DNA of 64,000 nucleotides, from positions 434,001-498,000 of the forward strand of contig NZ_VCDK01000006.1 of NCBI RefSeq assembly GCF_007995215.1, written 5' to 3'. Source of the stretch: Shimia ponticola. GTDB taxonomy: Bacteria; Pseudomonadota; Alphaproteobacteria; Rhodobacterales; Rhodobacteraceae. Below the pieces are notes generated by a model. The model did not search any database. It had not been told where the DNA came from and worked only from the letters and a program-made list of their open reading frames with translations. The translations under genes were made by a program, and so were the position numbers. Positions 49,887 to 59,227 of this stretch are shown here, in pieces (position 1 is the stretch's first letter; each line of letters starts with the position of its first letter).

Positions 49887-50503
49887 TGCCAGGGCGCTAT
49901 TTTCTGACAACGCCGGTGGGCGAAGTTGCGGCTTGGATGGGGCTCGACACAGGGTCTTGTGATAACCAGCCGCCGCGCAGGAACGTCGCGCCCGGGGAAG
50001 AGGTGGTCGTCGGCGTGCCGGAAGGTCTGCGCATGATGCGGTGGGGTATCATCCCGGTTGGCCGCAAGAACGCGCGCGGCAGGCCGGTCATGGAAACGCT
50101 GATCAATGCGCGGTCAGAAACTGTGTTCGATAAATCCGCCTATGAAGGTGTGAACAGGGCGCTGATCCCTGCCGATGGCTGGTATGAATGGACCGGCGAA
50201 ACTCGAAAGAAACAGGCATGGCGTATCACGCCGAAGGATGGCGGGCTGATGGCCTTTGCCGCGATCTATGATGTGTGGCAGGCACCCGGCGGTCTGGAGG
50301 TGCCACAGGTGGCATCGGTCACCTGTGAGCCGAATGGCGACGTGCGCGACATTCATCACCGGATGGGGGTGATCCTGTTTCCAGAGCAGTTTGATGTGTG
50401 GCTCAACGGGTCACAGGAAGACGCGGCAGCATTGATGCAGCCGTTGACCGATGGGTCATTGCGCGTCGAGGTCGCAGATGATGTGAATTGGACCGCGCCT
50501 TAG
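49886..50503 (+). CDS. SRAP/YedK-family protein lacking catalytic Cys2
   Basis: A 205-residue SOS-response-associated peptidase-fold (HMCES/YedK) protein. The family forms a thiazolidine crosslink with abasic sites through Cys2 after Met removal. Here the second residue is Pro (MPGRYF), while the other active-site positions are present: Asn74 in INARSETV, Glu101 in GWYEWTG and His157 in DIHHRMGVIL. N-terminal Met should still be removed, exposing Pro. Either it is catalytically changed or it uses the proline amine. It starts with ATG at 49886, overlapping the arylesterase stop. Confidence 0.9.
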   Translation: MPGRYFLTTPVGEVAAWMGLDTGSCDNQPPRRNVAPGEEVVVGVPEGLRMMRWGIIPVGRKNARGRPVMETLINARSETVFDKSAYEGVNRALIPADGWYEWTGETRKKQAWRITPKDGGLMAFAAIYDVWQAPGGLEVPQVASVTCEPNGDVRDIHHRMGVILFPEQFDVWLNGSQEDAAALMQPLTDGSLRVEVADDVNWTAP

Positions 50504-50544
50504 CTTGGGCCCGATGGTTCAATGCATGCTTGGGCAGGCCGATC

Positions 50545-51060
50545 TTACTCGGCTTCGTAATCCAGCAAGTCCTGATAGGTATAACTGATCGCGATTTCGC
50601 CATCGGCTCCTTCGATAAAGTCAGGGTCTTGTGCCAAACACCCTAGACCGCAGATCTGGCGCACGATCATGTCGGTTGTGTCCACATACCAAAGGCGACC
50701 GCCGGGCGTTGCCACAAAGCCGTCGATACCTTCGTCTTCGTCTGTTTCAATATCGCTGACGCTGGGCACCTCAGAGGCGTAGTCCGGATCAAAAGCCGCA
50801 TGTGTATGGTAGGACAGAACCATGACATAGCCGTCCTCCGGCCCGTCATAGGCGCAACTGTCACGGTCGCCTGTGCTGGCTGGTGTGGCGACCAGATTTT
50901 CATCCGCGTCATAGGCAAGATAGCCGCAATATTCGCGGTTTTCCTCAAACGAGGGACCCTGCAACGCACCAAGCGTTGCGCGGGCAATGGCGATTTCCTC
51001 CGCCGATTGGGCAAGGGCAGCGGTCGGCAGCAGGGCCAGTAGGGTAAGGGCAAGTCTCAT
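50545..51060 (-). CDS. secreted DUF4329-like small protein
   Basis: A 171-residue exported protein with signal peptide MRLALTLLALLPTAALAQS. The mature part has four cysteines (CGYLAY, SCAYDG, ICGLGC) suited to disulfides, and a YHTHAAFDPDYASEVPSVSD segment that resembles the DUF4329/JAB-like YHTHG motif found in many bacterial secreted proteins. If so it may be a metal-dependent isopeptidase-like fold, but only part of the motif is visible. The start could also be three codons upstream at 51069. It converges on the SRAP-like gene. Confidence 0.68.
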   Translation of the reverse strand: MRLALTLLALLPTAALAQSAEEIAIARATLGALQGPSFEENREYCGYLAYDADENLVATPASTGDRDSCAYDGPEDGYVMVLSYHTHAAFDPDYASEVPSVSDIETDEDEGIDGFVATPGGRLWYVDTTDMIVRQICGLGCLAQDPDFIEGADGEIAISYTYQDLLDYEAE

Positions 51061-51183
51061 GCGGTGCATGATGTCATAATCGCATCAAAAGAGAAGCACC
51101 CCAGATGTGCGTTTGCGCATTTAGATGGGCGGGTGGCGGTGTTAGCCGAACAGATGACCAAGTGTTTACCAAAAGGGGCTGCC

Positions 51184-51657
51184 ATGCGTGCCGTGATCTT
51201 TGCCGTTCTGATTGCCTGCGCCAGCCAGACGTCTGCCCAGCAGGCGGCTGTTGCGGATCAAATCGCGAAACCCGTGAACACGATCAACGGCCATGTCCCG
51301 CCGGGAATCCTTGCACCATTGGACGATGTCCGGGTGATGATTGATACGATCGACGCGGATGGAAATCGTCTTGTTGTCATGCAGGGCATTCGCCGCGCGG
51401 GAACGCGTGTCGGCATCCATGTGCATGAATACGGAGGCCACACCTGTGTGCTGTCCGGCGCGATCACCGACTTTGTCGAGGGACAGGGCGCGATGCGTTT
51501 CCCCGCGGGAACATGTTATTACATGCCGCCCGACACACCCATGACGGCGGCCAATCTGGGGACAGAGGACGCGGTACTGATCGACACCTTCATCCTGCCT
51601 CCGGGCAGCCCGACCATCACGATCCTTGAGCCGGGATACCCCGGCTACAAGGAATAG
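51184..51657 (+). CDS. secreted cupin-domain protein
   Basis: A 157-residue exported protein. Signal peptide is MRAVIFAVLIACASQTSAQQ. The cupin core includes GIHVHEYGGHTCVLSG, supplying metal-ligand histidines and a glutamate, and the second motif MRFPAGTCYYMPPDTPM. Function is unknown; it could be a periplasmic sensor or dioxygenase. The ATG at 51184 behind AAGGGG is preferred over the ATG at 51064, because only the shorter form starts with a signal peptide. It is divergent from the DUF4329-like gene by about 120 bases. Confidence 0.82.
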   Translation: MRAVIFAVLIACASQTSAQQAAVADQIAKPVNTINGHVPPGILAPLDDVRVMIDTIDADGNRLVVMQGIRRAGTRVGIHVHEYGGHTCVLSGAITDFVEGQGAMRFPAGTCYYMPPDTPMTAANLGTEDAVLIDTFILPPGSPTITILEPGYPGYKE

Positions 51658-51712
51658 CCGGAACTAGGGTTATCTGAGGCATACAGGCGGACTGTCGGAT
51701 TTCCCGGCGGGA

Positions 51713-51946
51713 TCAGTTCAGCATTGCGGCGATTTGATCCTTGAGCCGGATGCGTGTCTTGCGCAGGTCCAGTTCATTGACGTCCGACATTGGCTCCACA
51801 TTCGTTTCGGCGCGATGGATGGTGCGGTTCACCTCGTGATATTCGTCAAACAGCTTGGCGAAATGCGTGTCCGAAGTCTTGAGATCGTGAATCCGCTGGA
51901 CCTTGTCGGGGAATTCTTCGGCCAGTTCATGTGGGGTGTGGGACAT
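51713..51946 (-). CDS. DUF465 (YdcH-like) small helical protein
   Basis: A 77-residue protein, predominantly two helices, starting MSHTPHELAEEFPDKVQRIH, with the FDEYHEVNRTIHRAE segment and the LRKTRIRLKDQIAAML end characteristic of DUF465. These cytoplasmic proteins have no defined function. ATG at 51946 follows GGAG with seven bases of spacing; a reading that starts upstream at 52081 has no family support. It stands alone between a cupin gene and the ATP-grasp gene, on the same strand as the latter, 70 bases downstream. Confidence 0.88.
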   Translation of the reverse strand: MSHTPHELAEEFPDKVQRIHDLKTSDTHFAKLFDEYHEVNRTIHRAETNVEPMSDVNELDLRKTRIRLKDQIAAMLN

Positions 51947-52016
51947 CCCTGTGCTCCGTTCTTGGTGAGTATGGAGCAAGTCTAGGGGGACGCGGGTGAC
52001 CTCGCTTTGACGCAGG

Positions 52017-53120
52017 TCAAATCGGTGCGTGGTCCTGCAAGTGCAGTTTATCCCAACCCAACCCTGCAAAGATTGGGCCATGACTGGCCTCGGAGAATTT
52101 TATGTCGGCGTGTCCCGTATTCGCTTCGAAGAACATGATGCCCTCGTCTTCTGTCACCGCCACGTCCCAGCCCATGTACCTTGAGGATGGGAAATGAGCA
52201 TGTTCTGTGCGGCAAAGATCGCAGGCCTCAAGGAAAGAAGGAACGCTTCGCCCCTTGAACTCAACCATTGTGTCGGGGTGCCCGCTGACCGGGGTCCAGT
52301 TGGCGAGGTAGCCTTCCTCACCTAAAACGCCGGTGTCGAGCGCGACATTGACGCGAACATGGCTCTCGCTTTTCACATGGCCATCTTCGCCGCTGCCAAA
52401 GCGCATATAGGCGGCAACCACGCGGCTTTTTTCGGCTATATGGACCGTCGTGATCCGCAGTGTCGGGGTTGCATGAGGGAACACCATGCTCAGGTCCGGA
52501 TGAATCGTCAGCGGTCGCTGGATGATGCCACCGGTGCAGGTTGCGATTTCTTGCGCGAGCGTGTTTCGGTCGCATCGCAGGACGCCGCGGCCCTGAGAGC
52601 TTTGCGTTTTCTTGAGATAGACAAACGGGTGCTCGGACAAAATTTTACCGTTGATGTCATCTGCTGCGATCGGTGTTCCATCAAGGCCGTATGCCTGTCC
52701 GTAAAACACGTAGGCGAGATCAGGAAAACGGTCCTGCGAGAAAAGCTTTCCATTGATGGCGCTTGGCAAGCCGTTCAACGCGGCGTTGGCGTGTGGGACG
52801 ACGTAGAAACGATGATAATTGTCGGGAATCCAGCCTTCGACAAAGGTACCGCGATGGGCGGTGTAGGTTTCCAGCCACGGGCTGAAGAATACGCTTCCGA
52901 GCGTATCGGCTGCATATTCGCGGATCATCTTCACCGTGACCCTGTCCAGCGCCCGATCAGGCCGAGCCGTTTCGATGGCGGTTCGAATGCTTGCTGCCTT
53001 GCTGTTGCTACGGCGTGATAGGCGTTCAATGCGCCGATCCGTGGGCGTCCAGAATTTGCGCGCGAACCGGTGGCATGTCCGGTCGAACAGGCCCGTTCCG
53101 GGGTGAAGATTGCTCCGCAT
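52017..53120 (-). CDS. sugar-transfer-associated ATP-grasp protein
   Basis: A 367-residue protein that resembles the ATP-grasp family found in polysaccharide clusters. The N-terminal third is basic and unclear; from about residue 115 it has FVYLKKTQSSQGRGVLRC, the nucleotide-binding strand-loop-strand, then a TLRITTVHI strand and a C-terminal MGWDVAVTEDEGIMFFEANTGH region with the Mg-ligand Glu and Asn. ATP-grasp enzymes form amide or ester bonds via acyl phosphates. No glycosyltransferase gene is adjacent, so the substrate is unknown. ATG at 53120; a start further in is possible. Confidence 0.77.
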   Translation of the reverse strand: MRSNLHPGTGLFDRTCHRFARKFWTPTDRRIERLSRRSNSKAASIRTAIETARPDRALDRVTVKMIREYAADTLGSVFFSPWLETYTAHRGTFVEGWIPDNYHRFYVVPHANAALNGLPSAINGKLFSQDRFPDLAYVFYGQAYGLDGTPIAADDINGKILSEHPFVYLKKTQSSQGRGVLRCDRNTLAQEIATCTGGIIQRPLTIHPDLSMVFPHATPTLRITTVHIAEKSRVVAAYMRFGSGEDGHVKSESHVRVNVALDTGVLGEEGYLANWTPVSGHPDTMVEFKGRSVPSFLEACDLCRTEHAHFPSSRYMGWDVAVTEDEGIMFFEANTGHADIKFSEASHGPIFAGLGWDKLHLQDHAPI

Positions 53121-53498
53121 TTGCCAACAATGTCCCTGTGTTTTGCCCGCGACGCGTAGCAGAGGAAACGAGGCCGGGACAGAGGGCTATAGGTGGTTGG
53201 AAATCCTTTGAGGTTGGCTGCTGGATTGCGGTTCTCGAAGTCCTGAACGCTGGCGGCGACGCTGGTCATTTTTTGCAGGGGCGAACGCAGAGAAGCATAG
53301 GGTCGCCGAGCGGGCGGTGGATTGGCTGTATTCTTCGATCCAATGGGATTGGCGGTTGGGGCGGGGGTAGGCGGTGTGGTGTGGGGAGGTTCAGGCGTTG
53401 GAGTTCGGTGAGCCGTAGGGTGCGCATTGCGCACCGCGGTTAGGGATAGGGAATGTTATTGGTGCGCGGTGCGCGCCGTACGCTCGTTTGTTGATCGC
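53121..53498. other. 378-base non-coding G-rich stretch
   Basis: No convincing gene is visible here. The plus strand is strikingly G-rich at 53341-53395, with several GGG and GGGG runs, and then carries the palindrome GTGCGCATTGCGCAC (53420-53434) and GGTGCGCGGTGCGCGCC (53461-53477). Open frames through it look accidental because codon use is unlike the flanking genes. Confidence 0.5.
53420..53434. repeat. GGTGCG-type palindromic repeat, copy 1
   Basis: GTGCGCA-T-TGCGCAC is an exact palindrome preceded by CCGTAGG. A related longer hairpin, GGTGCGTGT/ACACGCACC next to CCTACA, is at 62848-62867. The shared GTAGG-GTGCG core suggests one family of interspersed palindromes. Confidence 0.5.
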
Positions 53499-54116
53499 TT
53501 AAGGATTGTCCCAATACTGCAATACCAGAGGCCGTGTATCTGTTTGGGGGCTGCGCATGATGTCATCGTTGTTTTGGTAGAATTTGGTTGCACTGCGTAA
53601 CCATCGTTTCTGAGTTTTGCGAGATTGCGAAGGGAGATCTGGAAAAACTGGTTCGTGTCCAACTTCCTGAAGGTGCAGCGGCGAAATTTTCTCGGGATAG
53701 AGATCATAATACCAAGCCAGAAAGACTTGTGCAGCCAAAGGAAGACCACGACCGCCGTTCATATAGTCAAACCATACGACAAATAGCATGTGATCGTTTT
53801 GCAGATCGTTGAATCCTTCGAGGTCAATAGCAAGCCTTCGCTCTTGCCCGCTGTGATCTTTGGCGTGCTTGATCGGGTTCCAATACTGGTTTCGAATTTT
53901 TCGAATGGTCTTCAACTCTCGGTCCGGAAAAACTGCCTGTACGTGATCATTGAAGGTGCGACCGGTTGAAGCTTGCGATATCAGAGCGGCATGTTCGGCG
54001 GCGCTGCACGCAAGACAATGAACAGAAACAGGATCTAGGTCCTGAGCAAACAAATGTGTTGCAGTGCCAAGCAATCTTCGCGCGATTTCTGCGTTGGCGT
54101 TCAATTCCTTGGTCAT
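53499..54116 (-). CDS. hypothetical protein, AT-richer than neighbours
   Basis: A 205-residue soluble protein I do not recognise. It is rich in aromatic and polar residues, with a mainly helical N-terminal part (NANAEIARRLLGTATHLFAQD), a CLACSAAEHAALIS segment, and a C-terminal region with FVVWFDYMNGGRG. ATG at 54116 follows AGAAGG. Base composition is clearly lower in GC than the surrounding genes, and codons such as TTG, AAT and TTT are common, which suggests recent acquisition. It lies between the G-rich stretch and ettA with no clear partner gene. Confidence 0.65.
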   Translation of the reverse strand: MTKELNANAEIARRLLGTATHLFAQDLDPVSVHCLACSAAEHAALISQASTGRTFNDHVQAVFPDRELKTIRKIRNQYWNPIKHAKDHSGQERRLAIDLEGFNDLQNDHMLFVVWFDYMNGGRGLPLAAQVFLAWYYDLYPEKISPLHLQEVGHEPVFPDLPSQSRKTQKRWLRSATKFYQNNDDIMRSPQTDTRPLVLQYWDNP

Positions 54117-54328
54117 TGTGTGCCTTCTGCTAACTTTTCTGCACAGCAAATCACTTCTGAGCGCAGGGACTTGGAAGCCATTCCTGCCTCAGAAAGCAGT
54201 GGTGTTCGGCCCGCTCTACAATTCAGCCATTGACCCTTTTCTGGACCGAGTGCTGCTCTCGCCGCATTTCTTCGAAACACAGCAGCCGCGCACGGCCCTA
54301 ACCCAAACGTAAGCCCTAGAAACCCGCC
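54117..54328. other. 212-base intergenic stretch
   Basis: Between the hypothetical gene and ettA. I see no gene, strong hairpin or known repeat here. The only notable property is a lower GC content continuous with the hypothetical gene, so the foreign-looking segment may extend to about 54300. A short plus-strand frame here lacks a ribosome site. Confidence 0.4.
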
Positions 54329-55984
<1,656 letters not shown>

Positions 55985-56066
55985 GGGATCCTCCGATAAG
56001 CTGGTGGGTTGGTTTTAGGCAGGCAGCAGGGGGATGCAATAGGCCGATGCATATAGGGGGCTCGAG

Positions 56067-56534
56067 ATGACACCGATGCAAGAGATGATGGCGCGCGTGG
56101 CGGGGCCAGGTGTTGTGGAATGGATTGGTCTGCGTCCGGGGCGGCGTGAAGACATGCTCTCAGCGAACCGGGCGCAGGTGGATGAGAGCGGACTTTGGGG
56201 CGATCGGTCTGGGGGTGGCAAACGTGCAGTGACCTTGCTGCAGGCCGAGCATTTGCCGGTGATTGCGGCGTTGGCCGGGCTAGAGGCTGTCACGCCGGAG
56301 AGGTTGCGTCGGAACGTGGTCGTCCGAGGGATCAATCTATTGGCTCTTAAAGGCCGGCAAGTGCGGATCGGGGATGTGGTCTTAGAGGTGACCGGGCCGT
56401 GTCATCCCTGTTCGCGCATGGAAGAGGAACTGGGTCACGGAGGCTACAGTGCCGTGCGCGGGCATGGTGGCATGTGCGCACGGGTCGTTGAGGCTGGGTC
56501 AGTCTCGGTCGGGGATCAGGTGGAGCCCGTGTAA
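56067..56534 (+). CDS. MOSC-domain protein
   Basis: A 155-residue single MOSC domain (sulfurase C-terminal type). Characteristic pieces are WIGLRPGRREDM near the N-terminus, RNVVVRGINLLALKG near residue 85 and GPCHPCSRMEEELG with the conserved cysteine near residue 115. MOSC domains bind molybdenum cofactor or handle metal-sulfur groups. Given a molybdopterin enzyme elsewhere in this window a cofactor role is possible, but there is no direct link. ATG at 56067, behind a GGGGG run. It is divergent from ettA with an 82-base gap. Confidence 0.88.
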   Translation: MTPMQEMMARVAGPGVVEWIGLRPGRREDMLSANRAQVDESGLWGDRSGGGKRAVTLLQAEHLPVIAALAGLEAVTPERLRRNVVVRGINLLALKGRQVRIGDVVLEVTGPCHPCSRMEEELGHGGYSAVRGHGGMCARVVEAGSVSVGDQVEPV

Positions 56535-56558
56535 GCAGGCAACAGGCACGTTTCGCGT

Positions 56559-57131
56559 CTATTGCCCCGCTTCACGCAAGCGCGCGCCAAAGACGGAAAT
56601 GCGAGCCGCATATTCGCGTTCTATACAGGTCGGATCTGTCAGGCATGTGTCGCGGCGTTGGCGCAACCAAGCGATTTGATCGGGGCTTTGCGCTTGGACG
56701 CTGCCGTAGAGCGCGGCCATGGCGGCATCAAGATTGGCCAGTTGCGGGATCGCACAGATAGTTTGTTCGGTTGGATTGAGGCTCGCCGCGTCGCACCATG
56801 GACGCAAGAGAACGACTGGGACGGCGACCGCAGCCCGCAGTACCGCGATCCGTGACAGGTAGGCGTCCGAGATACAGATGGTATCGCGCCCGCACGCGTT
56901 GCGCGCCTGCAGCCACGTGCGCTGCGTGGCACGTTTATTGGCGATGTCGGACGCGCTGTAGGCGTCGGTCAAAAGTGTGTCGAGTTCACCCAGAAACGGG
57001 CTGGAGCAGATTGTCTGCTCTGTTGCGTTCAGTGTTGTGGCTCCACACCATGATTGCGCATTCGCCGCGCCGGGCGAGAGGGCATAAAAGGCGGTGACAA
57101 GCGCGGTGAAGGCGGCGAAAACAGGGCGCAT
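56559..57131 (-). CDS. duplicated LprI/DUF1311-like secreted protein
   Basis: A 190-residue exported protein with signal peptide ending ANAQS. The mature part has two tandem LprI/DUF1311-like units: WCGATTLNATEQTICSSPFL to about residue 97, and WCDAASLNPTEQTICAIPQL to the end. Each has four cysteines in the pattern WC-(x)12-C and CxxDxxC-like positions, and each ends in a YxxRIxxxR-type helix. Lysozyme inhibitors of this family act in the periplasm. Two units of about 75 residues in one chain indicate internal duplication. Confidence 0.83.
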   Translation of the reverse strand: MRPVFAAFTALVTAFYALSPGAANAQSWCGATTLNATEQTICSSPFLGELDTLLTDAYSASDIANKRATQRTWLQARNACGRDTICISDAYLSRIAVLRAAVAVPVVLLRPWCDAASLNPTEQTICAIPQLANLDAAMAALYGSVQAQSPDQIAWLRQRRDTCLTDPTCIEREYAARISVFGARLREAGQ

Positions 57132-57196
57132 GAAGAACTCCGATCAATACTGCGTTAGCTTGCCCGATGATTGCCAATCCGTCGAGGGGGCAGGGG

Positions 57197-57814
57197 ATGT
57201 CTAGGCCCCATGCCCGAGGGGGTCAGCGGATTGGTCTTTTGGGTGGATCGTTCGACCCGGCGCATTCGGGCCATGTCCACATTACCAAACATGCATTGCT
57301 GCGCTTTGGGCTGGATGCGGTGTGGTGGCTGGTGTCGCCGGGTAATCCGTTGAAAGATCGCGGGCCTGCGCCGATGAAGGCGCGGCTAGAGGCGGCGCTG
57401 GCTGTGATGGATCATCCGCGCGTCGTGGTGACGGATATCGAGTGTGATTTGGGCACCCGCTACACGGCGGAAACATTGGACGCGTTGTTGCATCGGTATC
57501 CTGGGGTGCAGTTCACGTGGCTTATGGGAGCAGATAACCTGTCTCAGTTCCATCAATGGCAGGATTGGCGCGCGATCATGGATGCGGTGCGTGTGGGCGT
57601 GATTGCGCGGCCGGGAAAGCGGACGGGTGCGCGGGTGTCCCCGGCGGCGCGGCTTTATCGTGCAGCGCGTTTGTCCGGGCGGCAGTCTCAGCTTTTGGGT
57701 GGGGCGGAAGCGCCTGCGTGGTGCTTTATCAACGTGCCGATGAGCGATGTGTCATCCACGGATATTCGCGCGCGTGGAGCGTGGGGCGCGCAGGAACAAA
57801 GTGGCGAAGCCTGA
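57197..57814 (+). CDS. nadD: nicotinate-nucleotide adenylyltransferase
   Basis: A 205-residue nucleotidyltransferase. The N-terminal [17 protein letters not shown] is the GGSFDPxHxGH ATP-binding motif, VSPGNPLKD and the SSTDIRAR end (ISSTxIR motif) complete the active site. It adenylylates nicotinate mononucleotide to deamido-NAD+, the substrate of NadE. ATG at 57197 lies behind GAGGGGGCAGGGG; the ATG at 57167 is a less likely start. Its last 63 bases overlap the convergent DMT-exporter gene. Adjacent rsfS/rlmH genes common near nadD are absent here. Confidence 0.94.
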   Translation: MSRPHARGGQRIGLLGGSFDPAHSGHVHITKHALLRFGLDAVWWLVSPGNPLKDRGPAPMKARLEAALAVMDHPRVVVTDIECDLGTRYTAETLDALLHRYPGVQFTWLMGADNLSQFHQWQDWRAIMDAVRVGVIARPGKRTGARVSPAARLYRAARLSGRQSQLLGGAEAPAWCFINVPMSDVSSTDIRARGAWGAQEQSGEA

Positions 57815-58606
57815 GAGCAGGATGACGGCAATTCCAGCGGCGCTAAGCGCATCGGGCAGTTCCGAAAAGATCACCGCGCCCAGAACTGTTGCCGCGACGA
57901 TCTGAAAATAGACGAACGGGGCCAGTCGGGTGCTGTCGGCCAAAGTGAATGCGTAGATCAACAGCAAGTTGCCGGCCATTGAGAACAGCGATGAAAACAC
58001 CGTGAACGTGCTGAGTTGGAATGTCAGCGCGGGGATCGCCATAAGACCAAAGGGCGCTGTGAAGACCGCGCTTAGGGCGAGTTGCGAGAAGAGCAGGGTC
58101 AGAGGCGGCGCAAGGCCTACCACCCATTTCGACGCGGTGAGGAAAGCCCCGTAGAAACATCCGGCGAGGACCGCGAACAAGAGGCCGGGGCGCATATCGA
58201 AGCCCGGCTGCACAACCATCAGAACGCCGACGAAGCCGATCAAGAGCAAAACCGTGCGCAGAGGCGACGCGGTTTCGCCCAAGAGCCACGCGGAGAGAGC
58301 GTAGGATACGACTGGGCCAATAAAGAACGCGCCGAATACGTTGGCGATGGGCTCTGTGCTGAGTGCTGTCAGGATTGACGTGATGCCGCCTGTGATCAGC
58401 GCTGCGCGCAGCCAGAGTTGCCAGTGGCGCAACGCGGCAAAGGTGCCTTTCGGCAGGAATGGCAACAGTACGAACGACGCAATGGCGAAGCGTGTGAATG
58501 CGACAAAGATCGGTGCAACGCCCTGGGATGTGAGCAGTTTGCCAAAGGTATCGCCCGCAGGAATGCAGGACATGGCAATACACATAATCAAGACGGCACG
58601 AAGCAT
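57752..58606 (-). CDS. DMT-superfamily (EamA) transporter
   Basis: A 284-residue membrane protein with ten predicted helices in two EamA repeats. The first spans [25 protein letters not shown] to about 135, the second about 145-275, with the usual [18 protein letters not shown] joining region and a final [16 protein letters not shown]. It is a metabolite exporter of unknown substrate. The 3' end overlaps the convergent nadD gene by 63 bases; both reading frames look genuine. The stop is TGA at 57752-57754. Confidence 0.9.
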   Translation of the reverse strand: MLRAVLIMCIAMSCIPAGDTFGKLLTSQGVAPIFVAFTRFAIASFVLLPFLPKGTFAALRHWQLWLRAALITGGITSILTALSTEPIANVFGAFFIGPVVSYALSAWLLGETASPLRTVLLLIGFVGVLMVVQPGFDMRPGLLFAVLAGCFYGAFLTASKWVVGLAPPLTLLFSQLALSAVFTAPFGLMAIPALTFQLSTFTVFSSLFSMAGNLLLIYAFTLADSTRLAPFVYFQIVAATVLGAVIFSELPDALSAAGIAVILLSGFATLFLRAPRSTRANIRG

Positions 58607-58702
58607 GGAACGCGCCTAGCAGTTGGTCGTGTAAGGGAAAAGGGAATTGGTACACTCGCGGCACTCTGTCATTTTGTACCTTGTGCGAAGGAAAGGGGCC
58701 GA

Positions 58703-59161
58703 ATGTCGGAGCTCAGGAATTATCAGTCTGCATCGGGTCGGTTGGAACCGGTCTGGACCGTCGAGGTTCAGTGTCTGGAGCAGGATACGGATCGCATTTT
58801 GGACGCGGTCATGCAGGTTTTTCCGCTGTCCTATGGGCGCTATCAGCGCAATGCGAGCATATCGGCGACGGGCAAGGAAACGGCCCAGCCTGAGCCTGGA
58901 TCGACCACGACAACGCATGTGGAAGGATTTCAGGCGGGTCAAACCGAGACCTATCCGATGGTGGAACTCAAGATGACGGTGCCACGTGATCTGGACATTT
59001 TGGAGCCTGTGATGCGTCAGATCATCTGGGCGCATCACTATGAGGAACCGGTGATCTTTGTGCGCGAGGATTGGGTCAGCCGCGCGGCCTATGACCCGCA
59101 CAGCGACAATCCGAACCGTTGGTGGAACAACGGCAAGGGGCTTCCGGAGAGGTTGGAGTAA
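58703..59161 (+). CDS. small protein with NIF3/CutA-like domain
   Basis: A 152-residue soluble protein. The stretch WTVEVQCLEQDTDRILDAVM followed later by IIWAHHYEEPVIFV resembles the NIF3/YqfO-type insert domain with its HPYEEP motif (here HHYEEP), a CutA-like ferredoxin fold that binds metals or forms trimers. No NIF3 catalytic core is present, so it would be a stand-alone version. ATG at 58703 follows AAGGGG. The C-terminal tail (DNPNRWWNNGKG) is probably disordered. It precedes dacB by 66 bases on the same strand. Confidence 0.65.
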   Translation: MSELRNYQSASGRLEPVWTVEVQCLEQDTDRILDAVMQVFPLSYGRYQRNASISATGKETAQPEPGSTTTTHVEGFQAGQTETYPMVELKMTVPRDLDILEPVMRQIIWAHHYEEPVIFVREDWVSRAAYDPHSDNPNRWWNNGKGLPERLE

Positions 59162-59227
59162 GCTGGCCAGTCACATCACTGGATTGTGGGCTTGGCCTAT
59201 TGCGAATGGCCTGCTTATTGTTCGGGC

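Noticed and set aside
53341-53395. G-rich tract as a G-quadruplex
   Set aside because: G runs are uneven, and the fourth run of three or more lies too far away for a canonical pattern; listed only as G-rich.
54064-54312. An 82-codon plus-strand frame before ettA
   Set aside because: It overlaps the hypothetical gene start, has no ribosome site and ends in unstructured residues.
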